Shown: positions 42,387 to 51,719, counted from the stretch's first letter. The stretch: DNA of 64,000 nt from Parapedobacter defluvii (GCF_014642075.1 NZ_BMIK01000006.1:124677-188676); one strand, 5' to 3'. The notes: generated by a model not told the origin, from the letters alone. Numbers and translations: made by a program.

Positions 42387-43754
42387 ATGGCCAATATTCT
42401 GTTGGTAGAGGACGATACAACGTTTGCCACAATACTTGAAAACTTTTTAAAGAAAAAGGGCTTTGAAGTGGTCGTAAAATACAGCGTAAAAAGCGGTATT
42501 GAGGCACTTAAGCACCATACATTTCACCTGATTCTGCTGGACTACCGGTTAGGTGACGGCATCGGGCTGGATATTGTGGAGGCGTTACGGGCGGAAGACA
42601 AAACGATTCCCTCTATTATTATGACCAGTTTCAACGATGTCCGCACAGCCGTGAAAGCCATCCGCCAGGGAGTTTTTGATTACATCACCAAACCGGTTAA
42701 TCCAGATGAGCTACTGATGGTCGTAAACGAAGCGCTGCAAGGCAAATCGGCCGAGCGGGAACGCCCTGCGCTGCGCAATCAGCCCAGCGGTGCAGCAAAT
42801 GCGGAAGAAGGAGACTTCGTGGAGGGAACCAGCGCGGCAGCCCGTAAACTGCATGACTACATTGCCCTGGTAGCTCCCACCGATATGTCGGTCTTGATCC
42901 GTGGGGAAAGCGGTACAGGTAAAGAGTATGTCGCAAGATCGATTCACCGCATGAGCAAACGGGCGGATAAGCCTTTCGTGTCGATCGATTGCGGTACGCT
43001 TTCGAAAGAACTAGCTTCCAGTGAATTATTCGGCCACGTCAAGGGCTCTTTCACCGGTGCCCTTAACGACAAAACAGGTCAATTTGTAGAGGCTTCCGGT
43101 GGTACGCTGTTTTTGGATGAAATAGGCAACCTTTCCTACGATGTGCAGGTCAAATTGTTGAGGGCTTTGCAGGAAAAAGTGATCCAACCTGTGGGCGCGA
43201 ATAAAACCATCAACGTAGATGTACGGGTTATCGCGGCAACTAACGAAGACCTGCTGGGGTCAGGAAAATTCAGGGAAGATCTTTACCACCGCATCAACGA
43301 GTTTGAAATTATTGTGCCCGCACTCAGGGACCGACGGAGCGATTTCCAGCAGTTTGTTGATTTTTTTATCAGTAAGGCGAATGCAGAACTTGGCAGGCAG
43401 GTCAGTGAGCTGTCTGATGAAGTGATGGAGATTTTCGGTGCGTATGATTGGCCGGGAAACCTGAGAGAACTGAAAAACGTAATCAAACGGATGGTACTCC
43501 TTTCAACCGGTAGCCGGGCCGAAGTTTCGGCGCTTCCCGAAGAAATGGTCTTTGTCCTCAAGAATCCGGACAGTGCAACGCCCAAACCCTCTTCCGATAA
43601 TCCCGATCTGCGCCTGCATAGCGAGGCTCATGAGCGTAAACTGATTATGGATGTGTTGCAAAAAGCAAAGTATAACAAAAGTAAAGCAGCCCAAATGCTT
43701 AACATAGACCGGAAGACCCTCTACAACAAGATGGAAAAATACGGCATTGAGTAG
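42387..43754 (+). CDS. NtrC-type sigma-54 response regulator
   Basis: 455 residues. Receiver domain 1-120 with the phosphorylated Asp52 in LILLDYRLGDG and Lys in TKPVNP. AAA+ domain: Walker A GESGTGKE (173-180), the sigma-54 loop GSFTGA (220-225, Ser in place of the usual Ala at position two), Walker B FLDEIG and the sensor arginines in HRINEFEI. C-terminal Fis-type helix-turn-helix: KSKAAQMLNIDRKTLYNKM. It should activate sigma-54 promoters after phosphorylation. The matching kinase is not adjacent. It starts 32 bases after icd. Confidence 0.94.
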   Translation: MANILLVEDDTTFATILENFLKKKGFEVVVKYSVKSGIEALKHHTFHLILLDYRLGDGIGLDIVEALRAEDKTIPSIIMTSFNDVRTAVKAIRQGVFDYITKPVNPDELLMVVNEALQGKSAERERPALRNQPSGAANAEEGDFVEGTSAAARKLHDYIALVAPTDMSVLIRGESGTGKEYVARSIHRMSKRADKPFVSIDCGTLSKELASSELFGHVKGSFTGALNDKTGQFVEASGGTLFLDEIGNLSYDVQVKLLRALQEKVIQPVGANKTINVDVRVIAATNEDLLGSGKFREDLYHRINEFEIIVPALRDRRSDFQQFVDFFISKANAELGRQVSELSDEVMEIFGAYDWPGNLRELKNVIKRMVLLSTGSRAEVSALPEEMVFVLKNPDSATPKPSSDNPDLRLHSEAHERKLIMDVLQKAKYNKSKAAQMLNIDRKTLYNKMEKYGIE

Positions 43755-43794
43755 TCTTTTCTATTGAATTATTCGCAACAAACAATAAAAATTA

Positions 43795-43828
43795 TTGAAT
43801 GAATTTCAATAAATAATTATTATTTTTG
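43795..43828 (+). promoter_or_regulatory. Possible serC promoter
   Basis: TTG (43795-43797), 23 bases, TATTTTTG (43821-43828). Spacing is at the long end of the Bacteroidetes range. Confidence 0.45.
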
Positions 43829-43901
43829 CGGGCAATTAAACAGCATACACCTTTCAGCTGAAATAAACACGAGTTATCGTGAGATTAACAAAAAAGCGTA
43901 T

Positions 43902-44969
43902 ATGAAACACAATTTTGGAGCGGGACCGTGCATATTACCCCAGGAAGTTTTCCAGGAGGCTTCCCAAGCAGTACTTAATTTCAATGACACCGGATTGTCT
44001 ATTCTGGAAATTTCACACCGGAGTAAGGAATTTGAAGCCGTAATGGCCGAAACAGAAAGACTTGTGCGCGAATTGCTTTCCGTGCCCCAAGGATATTCCA
44101 TTCTCTTCCTGCAAGGGGGCGCAAGTACCCAGTTTGCCATGGTGCCTATGAACCTGCTTCCCGAAGGGGGCAAAGCAGCGTACCTGGACACCGGAACATG
44201 GTCAAGCAAAGCCATCAAGGAAGCTAAGAAAATCGGAGGTGTAGACGTTGTGGCGTCGTCTGCCGATGCAAACTATACATACATTCCCAAAAGCTATGAC
44301 ATCCCGGCTGATGCGGCATACTTCCATTACACGTCAAACAACACGATTTTTGGTACCGAAGTGTTTGAAACACCGCAAAGCAACATTCCATTGGTATCTG
44401 ACATGTCATCGGATATCCTGAGCCGCAAAATCAACGTGTCCGATTTCGGACTGATCTACGCCGGTGCACAGAAAAACATGGGGCCGGCAGGTGCAACCGT
44501 CGTGATTGTAAAGGATGAGTTGTTGGGGAAAACCGGACGGACATTGCCCACGATATTTGATTACCAACCCCATATTGCAGCCGGTTCGATGTATAATACC
44601 CCTCCGGTATTTTCCATTTATGTGTCTATGCTAAACCTGCGGTGGTTAAAAGCAAAGGGTGGAGTGGAAGTGATTGAACAGGAAAATATTATCAAGGCAC
44701 GTACACTTTATGACGAGATTGACCGCAATCCGCTTTTCAAGGGTACAGCCGCAAAAGAGGATCGCTCCCGGATGAACGTAACCTTCGTAACGGAAGATAA
44801 GGCCCATGAGGCTGCATTCCTTGACCTGGCAAAGGAAAGGGGATTGGTGGGGTTGAAAGGACACCGGAGCGTAGGCGGATTCAGGGCATCCATTTATAAT
44901 GCGTTGAGTATTTCCGGGGTCAACGCCTTGGTTGACGCCATGCAGGAGTTTGAAGAAAAAAATTCGTAA
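43902..44969 (+). CDS. serC: Phosphoserine aminotransferase
   Basis: 355 residues, the normal length. FGAGPCILPQEVFQEA is the N-terminal arm; ISHRSKEFEAV and FLQGGASTQFAMVPMNLL belong to the PLP pocket; SDMSSDILSR holds the Asp that pairs with the pyridine nitrogen; IYAGAQKNMGPAG the Schiff-base Lys; and GHRSVGGFRASIYNAL the substrate Arg loop. It converts 3-phosphohydroxypyruvate to phosphoserine. Together with the serA-like gene downstream it forms a two-gene serine operon, broken only by a short repeat region. Confidence 0.96.
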   Translation: MKHNFGAGPCILPQEVFQEASQAVLNFNDTGLSILEISHRSKEFEAVMAETERLVRELLSVPQGYSILFLQGGASTQFAMVPMNLLPEGGKAAYLDTGTWSSKAIKEAKKIGGVDVVASSADANYTYIPKSYDIPADAAYFHYTSNNTIFGTEVFETPQSNIPLVSDMSSDILSRKINVSDFGLIYAGAQKNMGPAGATVVIVKDELLGKTGRTLPTIFDYQPHIAAGSMYNTPPVFSIYVSMLNLRWLKAKGGVEVIEQENIIKARTLYDEIDRNPLFKGTAAKEDRSRMNVTFVTEDKAHEAAFLDLAKERGLVGLKGHRSVGGFRASIYNALSISGVNALVDAMQEFEEKNS

Positions 44970-44988
44970 ATATAAGATAGGAGACACC

Positions 44989-45044
44989 AGATGTGAGATT
45001 GTCTTAGGTCACAAATCTCACATCTCACATCTCACATCTCACAT
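44989..45044. repeat. Inverted repeat plus four CTCACAT heptamers
   Basis: AGATGTGAGATT (44989-45000) and AATCTCACATCT (45014-45025) form a perfect inverted repeat; CTCACAT is repeated four times at 45017-45044. It sits between serC and serA, ten bases before the serA start, where it would affect the ribosome binding region. Confidence 0.93.
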
Positions 45045-45053
45045 CTAAAAAAA

Positions 45054-46001
45054 ATGAAGATTTTAGCAAATGACGGAATAGATCCTTTGGGTAGACAATT
45101 GCTTGAAGATGCAGGGTTTTCCGTAGATACCAACCACATACCACAGGAAGAATTAGCAGAACGATTGCAAGCATACGATGCCATCACCGTGCGCAGTGCA
45201 ACCAAAGTACGGCAGGCACTGATTGACGCATGCCCAAATCTGAAACTCATTGGCAGGGGAGGCGTAGGCATGGATAATATCGATGTGGAGTATGCCCGTT
45301 CAAAAGGAGTAGCGGTGGTCAATACACCAGCTGCATCTTCGTTATCCGTAGCCGAACTGGTATTTGCGCACCTGTTAGGTGGTGTCCGGTTTTTATACGA
45401 CTCACAACGCAAAATGCCCGTAGAAGGCGATACGAATTTTGGAGGACTCAAAAAGGCATATGCCAAAGGAGTCGAACTGCGCGGCAAAACGCTCGGTGTA
45501 ATCGGTTTTGGGCGGATCGGTCGGGAAACGGCTAAGGTGGGGCTGGGCCTCGGTATGGATGTCATTGTAAGTGATCTGTTCGAAGCCCCCAAGAGCCTGC
45601 CTTTAACCCTGTCAGGTGGTATCACCGTAGATGTTCCCATTCAACAGGTAGAAATTGCGGATTTATTGGAACGTGCTGATTTCATTTCACTGCACGTGCC
45701 CTTTACGGATAAACCCATCATCGGTTCCGCTGAGTTTGCATTACTCAAACCGGGAGTGGGAATCGTCAATGCATCGCGCGGCGGTGTGATCGATGAACTT
45801 GCCCTGATAGAGGCGCTTGACAGCGGAAAAGTAGCATTTGCCGGTCTCGACGTATTCGATAACGAACCTACTCCCAGGAAGGAACTGCTCACGCATCCGA
45901 AGGTGTCCCTAACTCCCCACATCGGTGCGGCAACTAATGAAGCGCAGGAACGCATCGGAGAGGAGCTGGCTAACCTGATTATTGAGCACTTAAAGAAATA
46001 A
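45054..46001 (+). CDS. serA: D-3-phosphoglycerate dehydrogenase (D-2-hydroxyacid dehydrogenase family)
   Basis: 315 residues: only the two core domains of the family, no C-terminal ACT or ASB domain, so no serine feedback site is expected. Rossmann motif GKTLGVIGFGRIGRETAKV, catalytic Arg in NASRGGVID, Glu in VFDNEP and His in TPHIGAAT. The SIMILAR loop VTVRSATKVRQALID binds the substrate. The location right behind serC makes phosphoglycerate the best substrate; other short hydroxyacid dehydrogenases are possible. The start overlaps the end of a CTCACAT tandem repeat region, 10 bases away. Confidence 0.85.
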   Translation: MKILANDGIDPLGRQLLEDAGFSVDTNHIPQEELAERLQAYDAITVRSATKVRQALIDACPNLKLIGRGGVGMDNIDVEYARSKGVAVVNTPAASSLSVAELVFAHLLGGVRFLYDSQRKMPVEGDTNFGGLKKAYAKGVELRGKTLGVIGFGRIGRETAKVGLGLGMDVIVSDLFEAPKSLPLTLSGGITVDVPIQQVEIADLLERADFISLHVPFTDKPIIGSAEFALLKPGVGIVNASRGGVIDELALIEALDSGKVAFAGLDVFDNEPTPRKELLTHPKVSLTPHIGAATNEAQERIGEELANLIIEHLKK

Positions 46002-46020
46002 CATAGCGGGAAACGGTGAG

Positions 46021-47334
46021 ATGAAGATACTGAAATTTGGGGGAACATCTGTAGGAAGTGCTGAACGGATCAAGGGATTGCTGGATATTATCCGTCCGCA
46101 GGAACGCCAGATCGTCGTGCTTTCGGCCGTAGCGGGTACAACCAATGCGCTGGTTGAGATATCCCAAGCGTTTGCAGCGGGCGACAAAGATCGGGCAGCG
46201 TCCCTGATCCACACGCTGCACGACCGTTATCGGACGCTTATTGTCGATCTTTTCACTACGGAGGAGGGGCTTCAGAATGGAACCGAATTGATTGATTACC
46301 ATTTTAATCTCATCGCCTCATTCTCAAGTGATCTTTTTACGCCCATCGAAGAAAAAATCATTCTTGCGCAGGGCGAACTGATTTCTACCACGCTTTTCCA
46401 TTTTCACTTAACCGAATTGGGGATCCGGTCGAAGTTATTGCCGGCACTTGATTTCATGAAAATCGATGAAGACAATGAGCCGAAAATTGATTTCATTCGC
46501 GAGAACCTAAGTGAATTATTACTTCAATCGAGCGATCATAATCTCTTTATTACACAAGGGTATATATGCCGAAATGCCTTTGGTGAAATTGACAATCTGC
46601 GGCGTGGGGGCAGTGATTATACGGCTTCCTTGATCGGGGCAGCTATCGGTGCCGATGAAATTCAGATATGGACGGATATAGACGGGATGCATAACAATGA
46701 CCCACGTATCGTGAACGGCACAAAACCCATCGCCAACCTAAGTTTCAATGAAGCGGCTGAATTGGCGTATTTCGGTGCCAAGATTCTGCATCCCCAAAGT
46801 GTTTTTCCGGCACAGCGCTACAATGTTCCCGTGCGGTTGTTAAATACAATGGAGCCCGATGCCCCGGGTACGCTGATTAACAAGGAAGGCACGGCAAAGG
46901 GAATTGTGCGTTCAATCGCTGCGAAGGACGGTATTACTGCAATCCGGATCCATTCCTCACGGATGTTGCTCGCCTATGGATTCCTGCGGCGGGTATTCGA
47001 AGTGTTTGAACGGTATAAAACTCCCATCGACATGATTACTACATCGGAAGTAGCCATATCACTGACCATTGATGATGTCAAATACTTGTCCGATATCGAA
47101 CGTGAGCTAACTGACTTTGGATCTGTTGAAATCGATCGCGATCAAACCATCGTATGTGTAGTGGGCGATTTTGGAGTGAATACACACGGCTATGCCGCGC
47201 GTGTGCTGGATGCGGTAAAACACATCCCCATACGGATGATTTCTTACGGCGGTAGCAACTACAATATATCCATGCTGTTGCAGACGGAGCATAAGGCAGA
47301 GGCGCTACGGTCCTTACACAACAGGCTTTTTTAA
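46021..47334 (+). CDS. lysC: Aspartate kinase
   Basis: 437 residues, the length of monofunctional enzymes. MKILKFGGTSVGSAERIKG is the N-terminal KFGGTSV signature; LRRGGSDYTASLIGAAIGADEIQIWTDIDGM the substrate/ATP site; two ACT-like parts follow (about 300-437, ITAIRIHSSRMLLAYGF and TIVCVVGDFGVNTHGYAARV). No homoserine dehydrogenase domain. It phosphorylates aspartate, first step to lysine, threonine and methionine. lysA follows after 22 bases, so the pair likely supplies diaminopimelate/lysine, and serA precedes it by 19 bases. Confidence 0.94.
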   Translation: MKILKFGGTSVGSAERIKGLLDIIRPQERQIVVLSAVAGTTNALVEISQAFAAGDKDRAASLIHTLHDRYRTLIVDLFTTEEGLQNGTELIDYHFNLIASFSSDLFTPIEEKIILAQGELISTTLFHFHLTELGIRSKLLPALDFMKIDEDNEPKIDFIRENLSELLLQSSDHNLFITQGYICRNAFGEIDNLRRGGSDYTASLIGAAIGADEIQIWTDIDGMHNNDPRIVNGTKPIANLSFNEAAELAYFGAKILHPQSVFPAQRYNVPVRLLNTMEPDAPGTLINKEGTAKGIVRSIAAKDGITAIRIHSSRMLLAYGFLRRVFEVFERYKTPIDMITTSEVAISLTIDDVKYLSDIERELTDFGSVEIDRDQTIVCVVGDFGVNTHGYAARVLDAVKHIPIRMISYGGSNYNISMLLQTEHKAEALRSLHNRLF

Positions 47335-47356
47335 CGAAATAAGCGAGTGACCGACT

Positions 47357-48538
47357 ATGTTTGATGCAAACCTCATCGAGTCTTTTTTCATTCAGGAGAC
47401 GCCGTTTTACTACTACGATCTGACGTTGCTTCAGAAAACATTGAGCACGGCAAAACAAGTGGCTGATGTACATGGCTTTCAGGTACATTACGCTTTGAAA
47501 GCCAATTTCAACGACCGGATACTTAACCTGATCCGGGAGGCAGGTTTCGGAGCCGACTGTGTAAGCGGAAACGAAGTCAGGAAGGCGATTGAAATCGGCT
47601 TTAATGCCGGTGATGTTGTCTTTGCGGGTGTAGGTAAATCGGACAAAGAGATCAGTGATGCATTGGATTACGATATTTTCGCATTTAATGTAGAATCGAT
47701 TGAAGAATTGAAGGTCATTAACGCATTAGCCGCCGACCGGGGGAAGAAAGCACGCGTTGCTCTTCGCATTAATCCGAATGTCGACGCACAGACCCACCAA
47801 TACATAACTACCGGATTGGATGAAAATAAATTCGGCATCGCGTACTGGCAACTCGGAGACGCCGTGGAGGTGCTCGGTCAATCCGAACATCTTGAATTAA
47901 TCGGTATTCACTTCCACATCGGTTCGCAGATAATTGATCTGAATGTTTTTAAAAGTCTTTGCGTAAAAGTCAACGAATTAAACAATTGGTTTGATGAACG
48001 GGGGTTCCGCCTACGTGTGCTGAACGTAGGAGGGGGGCTCGGCGTAGATTACCATCAGCCCGACGTCCATCCAATTCCGGACTTTCGGTCTTATTTTTCC
48101 ATATTTAATGATTTCCTGGAGCGTAAACCGGGTCAGGAGGTCCATTTTGAATTGGGAAGGGCATTGGTGTCGCAATGTGGCAGTCTGATCAGCCGGGTGC
48201 TGTATGTAAAAAATGGCCTTAAAAAGAATTTCCTTATTCTTGATGCCGGAATGACAGAACTGATGCGGCCGGCACTATACCAGGCGTATCATCAGATCGA
48301 AAAACTCACGGCAGCAACGGAAAGCGATGAGGAGCAGCTTCGTTACGACGTGGTAGGCCCCATTTGCGAAAGCACCGACTGTTTCGGTAAGGAAGTACCG
48401 CTTCCTAAATGTGAGCGTGGCGATCTGATAGCGATCCGGACGGCGGGTGCCTATGGGGAGGTCATGGCTTCCCGTTATAACCTGAGGGATGAAATACGCT
48501 ATGTATACAGCCCTGTGCTTACCGACGTTTCAAATTAG
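47357..48538 (+). CDS. lysA: Diaminopimelate decarboxylase
   Basis: 393 residues of the fold III PLP decarboxylases. VHYALKANFN has the Schiff-base Lys48; GADCVSGNEVRKAIEIGF, LRINPNVDAQTHQYITTGLDENKFGI, GIHFHIGSQI and NVGGGLGVDY surround the cofactor; CESTDCFGKE supplies the Cys from the dimer partner. AGAYGEVMASRYNLRD is the C-terminal Tyr/Met loop. It forms lysine from meso-diaminopimelate. Convergent with the response regulator gene, ten bases apart, no terminator seen. Confidence 0.95.
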   Translation: MFDANLIESFFIQETPFYYYDLTLLQKTLSTAKQVADVHGFQVHYALKANFNDRILNLIREAGFGADCVSGNEVRKAIEIGFNAGDVVFAGVGKSDKEISDALDYDIFAFNVESIEELKVINALAADRGKKARVALRINPNVDAQTHQYITTGLDENKFGIAYWQLGDAVEVLGQSEHLELIGIHFHIGSQIIDLNVFKSLCVKVNELNNWFDERGFRLRVLNVGGGLGVDYHQPDVHPIPDFRSYFSIFNDFLERKPGQEVHFELGRALVSQCGSLISRVLYVKNGLKKNFLILDAGMTELMRPALYQAYHQIEKLTAATESDEEQLRYDVVGPICESTDCFGKEVPLPKCERGDLIAIRTAGAYGEVMASRYNLRDEIRYVYSPVLTDVSN

Positions 48539-48547
48539 CGGCACACC

Positions 48548-49174
48548 TTAATTCCCACCAATCAGTGTGAGCATTTCCGCCGTGTTTCGCACGCTTAATT
48601 TATGCAGGATATTCTTCCGGTGCGTCATTACGGTATGGATGGACAGAAACAGTATATCAGCTATTTCCTGGTTGGTATGTCCATTACGGACCAGTTGAAT
48701 AATTTCCTGTTCCCGTTGGGAAAGTTTAAACTTATTTACAAACTTGTCCTCAAAAAGGGGATCTCCGGCGAAGCTCGATTTAGGCAAATGGTCATAGTCG
48801 TAACGATTTTCTCCCGCTGATATCACTTTGATCGTATCGATCAGGTGCTGTGCATCCGAGTCTTTATGCAGGTAACCATTTATGTCCAGTTCCCTGCATT
48901 TTGCATAAATTGTTTCGTCTGCATACATGCTCAACACGACAATTTTAACCGGTATACAACTATTTCTCAGGACACGTATGGTGTCCGGCCCGTTTAACAC
49001 GGGCATATTCAGGTCAATCAATACGAGGTCTACCTCGTTTTTCTTTAGGTATTCGATCAGTTCCTTGCCATTGGTGCAGATTTTGGACACCCGCAAATCG
49101 GGGTCGGACTGCAGGATCGAGGCAATTCCTTCAGACATCAGTTTGTGATCGTCGGCTATGGCTATCGTTATCAT
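48548..49174 (-). CDS. NarL/FixJ-type response regulator
   Basis: 208 residues. Receiver domain with the phosphorylated Asp54 in LVLIDLNMP, acidic pocket IADDH and Lys in LHKDSDAQ. The C-terminal LuxR-type helix-turn-helix is LSQREQEIIQLVRNGHTNQEIADILFLSIHTVMTHRKNILHKL. Acts as a transcription factor under control of the kinase whose stop codon lies five bases upstream. The closeness shows one operon with the kinase and the seven-helix membrane gene. Confidence 0.94.
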   Translation of the reverse strand: MITIAIADDHKLMSEGIASILQSDPDLRVSKICTNGKELIEYLKKNEVDLVLIDLNMPVLNGPDTIRVLRNSCIPVKIVVLSMYADETIYAKCRELDINGYLHKDSDAQHLIDTIKVISAGENRYDYDHLPKSSFAGDPLFEDKFVNKFKLSQREQEIIQLVRNGHTNQEIADILFLSIHTVMTHRKNILHKLSVRNTAEMLTLIGGN

Positions 49175-49179
49175 ATTGG

Positions 49180-49953
49180 TCAGTTTTCAGCGAATGTTAA
49201 CCGTGGTATCCGGAGTTTTATCTCTGTTCCCGCACCCAGGGCAGAATGGATCTCTATGTCGCCGCCAATGAGCTTTACGCGATCGTAAATGTTAATCAGC
49301 CCCGAACCGAGATGCGCAGCGGTTGTTTCAAACCCTACGCCGTCATCTACCACAGACAGCATGCAGGTACCATCTACCGTAAACAGTTTTACAAATATAT
49401 GTTTTGCTTCTGCATGTTTCAGGATATTATTGATGCATTCCTGAAAAATACGGCTGATCATCAGTCGATCATGCATGTTTAACGGTTCACAGGCACCCAT
49501 ACTTTCAAAGGAGGTTTTCACGAGGCCCGCTTTGTGTACTTTATTAAGTTCCTGCTCTATAAAGTCGCTCAAGGAATACTGTTCTACCCGGTTTATGTTT
49601 AGGTCTTGGGATAGTGAACGGATATCTGAAATTGCCTGATCGATCAGCTGCCTGATTGCCGCTTTCTGCTGTATTTCCGGCTGGGAAAGGTAAAGTTTGA
49701 TCAAAGATAATACCTGCCCGACGTTATCATGAAGTTCCTGGCCTACATACTTAAGGGTTTCTTCACGCATTTCCACTTTTGCTTTCAGAACCGCTTGTTC
49801 GTACTGCGTGATCAGCCGTTGCTGTTCCCGGATGTTTTTGATCTTCCTTTTCTGATAAACAATGACCATTACAAACATAAAAACACCGATCAAAGCAAGT
49901 ATCAGGCTCCCGAAAAGAACCGCAAGAACCACTTCAATGTTCGATGTTTCCAT
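49180..49953 (-). CDS. HisKA_3-type sensor histidine kinase
   Basis: 257 residues. One N-terminal membrane helix (VLAVLFGSLILALIGVFMFVMVIVY), then a coiled coil and the dimerization box with phosphoacceptor His75 in QELHDNVGQVLSLIK. The HATPase domain has FQECINNILKHAEA (N box), VVDDGVGFET (G1) and GSGLINIYDRVKLIGG (G2). There is no periplasmic or PAS sensor domain, so the input must come from another protein; the seven-helix gene upstream is the best candidate. Partner of the NarL-type regulator downstream. Confidence 0.93.
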   Translation of the reverse strand: METSNIEVVLAVLFGSLILALIGVFMFVMVIVYQKRKIKNIREQQRLITQYEQAVLKAKVEMREETLKYVGQELHDNVGQVLSLIKLYLSQPEIQQKAAIRQLIDQAISDIRSLSQDLNINRVEQYSLSDFIEQELNKVHKAGLVKTSFESMGACEPLNMHDRLMISRIFQECINNILKHAEAKHIFVKLFTVDGTCMLSVVDDGVGFETTAAHLGSGLINIYDRVKLIGGDIEIHSALGAGTEIKLRIPRLTFAEN

Positions 49954-49987
49954 GTTTCACATCCTTATGTGCCGAAACCGGCATGTG

Positions 49988-50641
49988 TCAAGGATCTCCT
50001 TCGGCTGATCTATGCAACAACATGCCAGCAATATACATCGAATACAAGAGGAAAACAAATACACGCATCATGACCGTTCCGAAATATTCATTGTTAATGA
50101 CAAAATAACTCCAAAAAATGATCGTCAATGTGCTGCATAGATAAAAGAAAAATATGCTGGTAACGATCCAGAACGAAACGTTGCGCACCGGATTGATGTT
50201 TTCTCCGGTATCGTCGGTTACTATTTCATGGAAGTACAGTAAGCTAAAGATCACCAGCGAGACCGACATGGCTGTCCTTGAATAAGTCATCAGGAAGGAA
50301 ATATCCTGAATGAAAATCAAATTGACAACAAAGAACAGCAGGTTCAGCACTGTACCTATCAAAACCACCCTGCGCTTGACGGTGCTCCGGATGATCCCGT
50401 GATATAGCATACCAAAGTACACGATATTCACCGGCAATACCAGATTGAAAATAAAATGGTTGGAAGCATTGTCGGTGAATACAAATGAATACGCGGATGC
50501 AACGAATTGATAGATAAACTGGAACAGCAGGAAGTAGGGAAATAACTTCAAAACCGGTATTTTAAAGTTTTTCCGGCTATAGAATCCGATCACGGCCCCC
50601 AACAAAATCAGTCCCAGTAGGACAATCGTAATAGCATCCAT
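49988..50641 (-). CDS. Seven-helix membrane protein, likely sensor for the kinase
   Basis: 217 residues with about seven hydrophobic helices and short loops (AITIVLLGLILLGAVIGFY, LFPYFLLFQFIYQFVASAYSF, VLIGTVLNLLFFVVNLIFI, MSVSLVIFSLLYFHEIV, FWIVTSIFFFYLCSTLTIIFW, VFVFLLYSMYIAGMLLH). No domain name fits with certainty. It lies 34 bases upstream of the sensor-less kinase on the same strand; its role as ligand-binding part is inferred from this context. A hypothetical protein lies upstream. Confidence 0.7.
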   Translation of the reverse strand: MDAITIVLLGLILLGAVIGFYSRKNFKIPVLKLFPYFLLFQFIYQFVASAYSFVFTDNASNHFIFNLVLPVNIVYFGMLYHGIIRSTVKRRVVLIGTVLNLLFFVVNLIFIQDISFLMTYSRTAMSVSLVIFSLLYFHEIVTDDTGENINPVRNVSFWIVTSIFFFYLCSTLTIIFWSYFVINNEYFGTVMMRVFVFLLYSMYIAGMLLHRSAEGDP

Positions 50642-50666
50642 AGGCTGATCCGGCCACTAACTGAAC

Positions 50667-51173
50667 TTACAACAGATGTCCTTTCGGCTTGGGTGGCGGG
50701 CACAGTTCCAGCTCATCCGCCGGCAATCCTGCCTGTGAAGGAGCTACGGGAAAAATCACGGATCCGACTTTCCCGCCTTTTTCTAAGGTTCTTTCTTCTT
50801 TTTTTGGTATATTCAGGCAATCAGTACTGTTTTCCATGGTTGGGTTATCCGGATCTTCGGATCGCGTAGCCACCATTACTACCGTATGTGCTTTTTTATG
50901 GTCTGTCTTTTTCAGCGGGAAGCCCGGATAATCATCGGCAATTGCGTAGTAGAACCGGATGCCATCGGCTTTATTTAGGGTCATCAGTTCAAGCAGCGCT
51001 TCTTTGCTTACCCAAAATGAGTGAGGCTCTTCAACCTCTTTTCCCAATTCCTTGCTTCGCATTTTAGCCGCTGGCGCACTGCGTTGTTCCCGATAGGCTT
51101 TGACCATATGCTGGGCTAATTCGACGGGAATCAGATTTAATTTACTTTTTCTCGGATTGATTGAATCTTTCAT
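50667..51173 (-). CDS. Hypothetical cytoplasmic protein
   Basis: 168 residues, charged, no signal peptide or transmembrane helix. Segments such as LIPVELAQHMVKAYREQR (helix) and GIRFYYAIADDYPG with KKAHTVVMVATRSED (strands) suggest a small alpha/beta protein. The C-terminal third is Pro-rich (LCPPPKPKGHLL). I recognise no family. Located 25 bases before the membrane-sensor gene on the same strand, possibly the first gene of that operon. Confidence 0.6.
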   Translation of the reverse strand: MKDSINPRKSKLNLIPVELAQHMVKAYREQRSAPAAKMRSKELGKEVEEPHSFWVSKEALLELMTLNKADGIRFYYAIADDYPGFPLKKTDHKKAHTVVMVATRSEDPDNPTMENSTDCLNIPKKEERTLEKGGKVGSVIFPVAPSQAGLPADELELCPPPKPKGHLL

Positions 51174-51260
51174 AACAGGTCTTTTTACTTGCTTAATTTT
51201 TAGAATGCTACAAACATCGAAAAAAACAAGTGTAATGGCAATACACCAAAATGGGTATTT

Positions 51261-51719
51261 TTATACAGCAGCGGATTCAAAACCCCCGTCAATCAGCCAC
51301 TGCGATGAATTAAGCGAGGCCTGCACGGCCAGTTGGTCACAACGCTCATTTTCGGGATGACCCGCATGGCCCTTTACCCAGACAAACCGTACCCTGTGCA
51401 GGTTATAAATCTTCAGGAAACGCATCCACAGATCCTTGTTTTTTTTTCCTGCAAAGCCTTTCCTTACCCAGCCATGTACCCAGCCTTTTTCAACCGCATC
51501 GATGACATACTTCGAATCGGAATAAACCACCACGTCCTGACCGGGTTTCCGCAGCGCTTCCAGCCCGGTGATTACGGCAAGCAGCTCCATCCGGTTGTTG
51601 GTGGTCTTCCGGAAACCTTGGGATAGTTCTTTGTAATGGGGACCGGACCTCAGGATAACTCCATATCCACCGGGACCGGGATTGCCGCTCGAAGCGCCAT
51701 CGGTATACAGTTCGATCAT
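51261..51719 (-). CDS. rnhA: Ribonuclease HI
   Basis: 152 residues from the ATG at 51719 (a TTG three codons earlier is in frame). The four acidic catalytic residues are in place: Asp in LYTDGASSGNPG, Glu in TNNRMELLAVI, Asp in VYSDSKYVIDAV and Asp in ENERCDQLA; VRFVWVKGHAGHP has the conserved His loop. The basic protrusion GWVHGWVRKGFAGKK is present, as in the E. coli enzyme. It removes RNA from RNA-DNA hybrids. The -7 box lies six bases before the ATG. Confidence 0.95.
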   Translation of the reverse strand: MIELYTDGASSGNPGPGGYGVILRSGPHYKELSQGFRKTTNNRMELLAVITGLEALRKPGQDVVVYSDSKYVIDAVEKGWVHGWVRKGFAGKKNKDLWMRFLKIYNLHRVRFVWVKGHAGHPENERCDQLAVQASLNSSQWLIDGGFESAAV

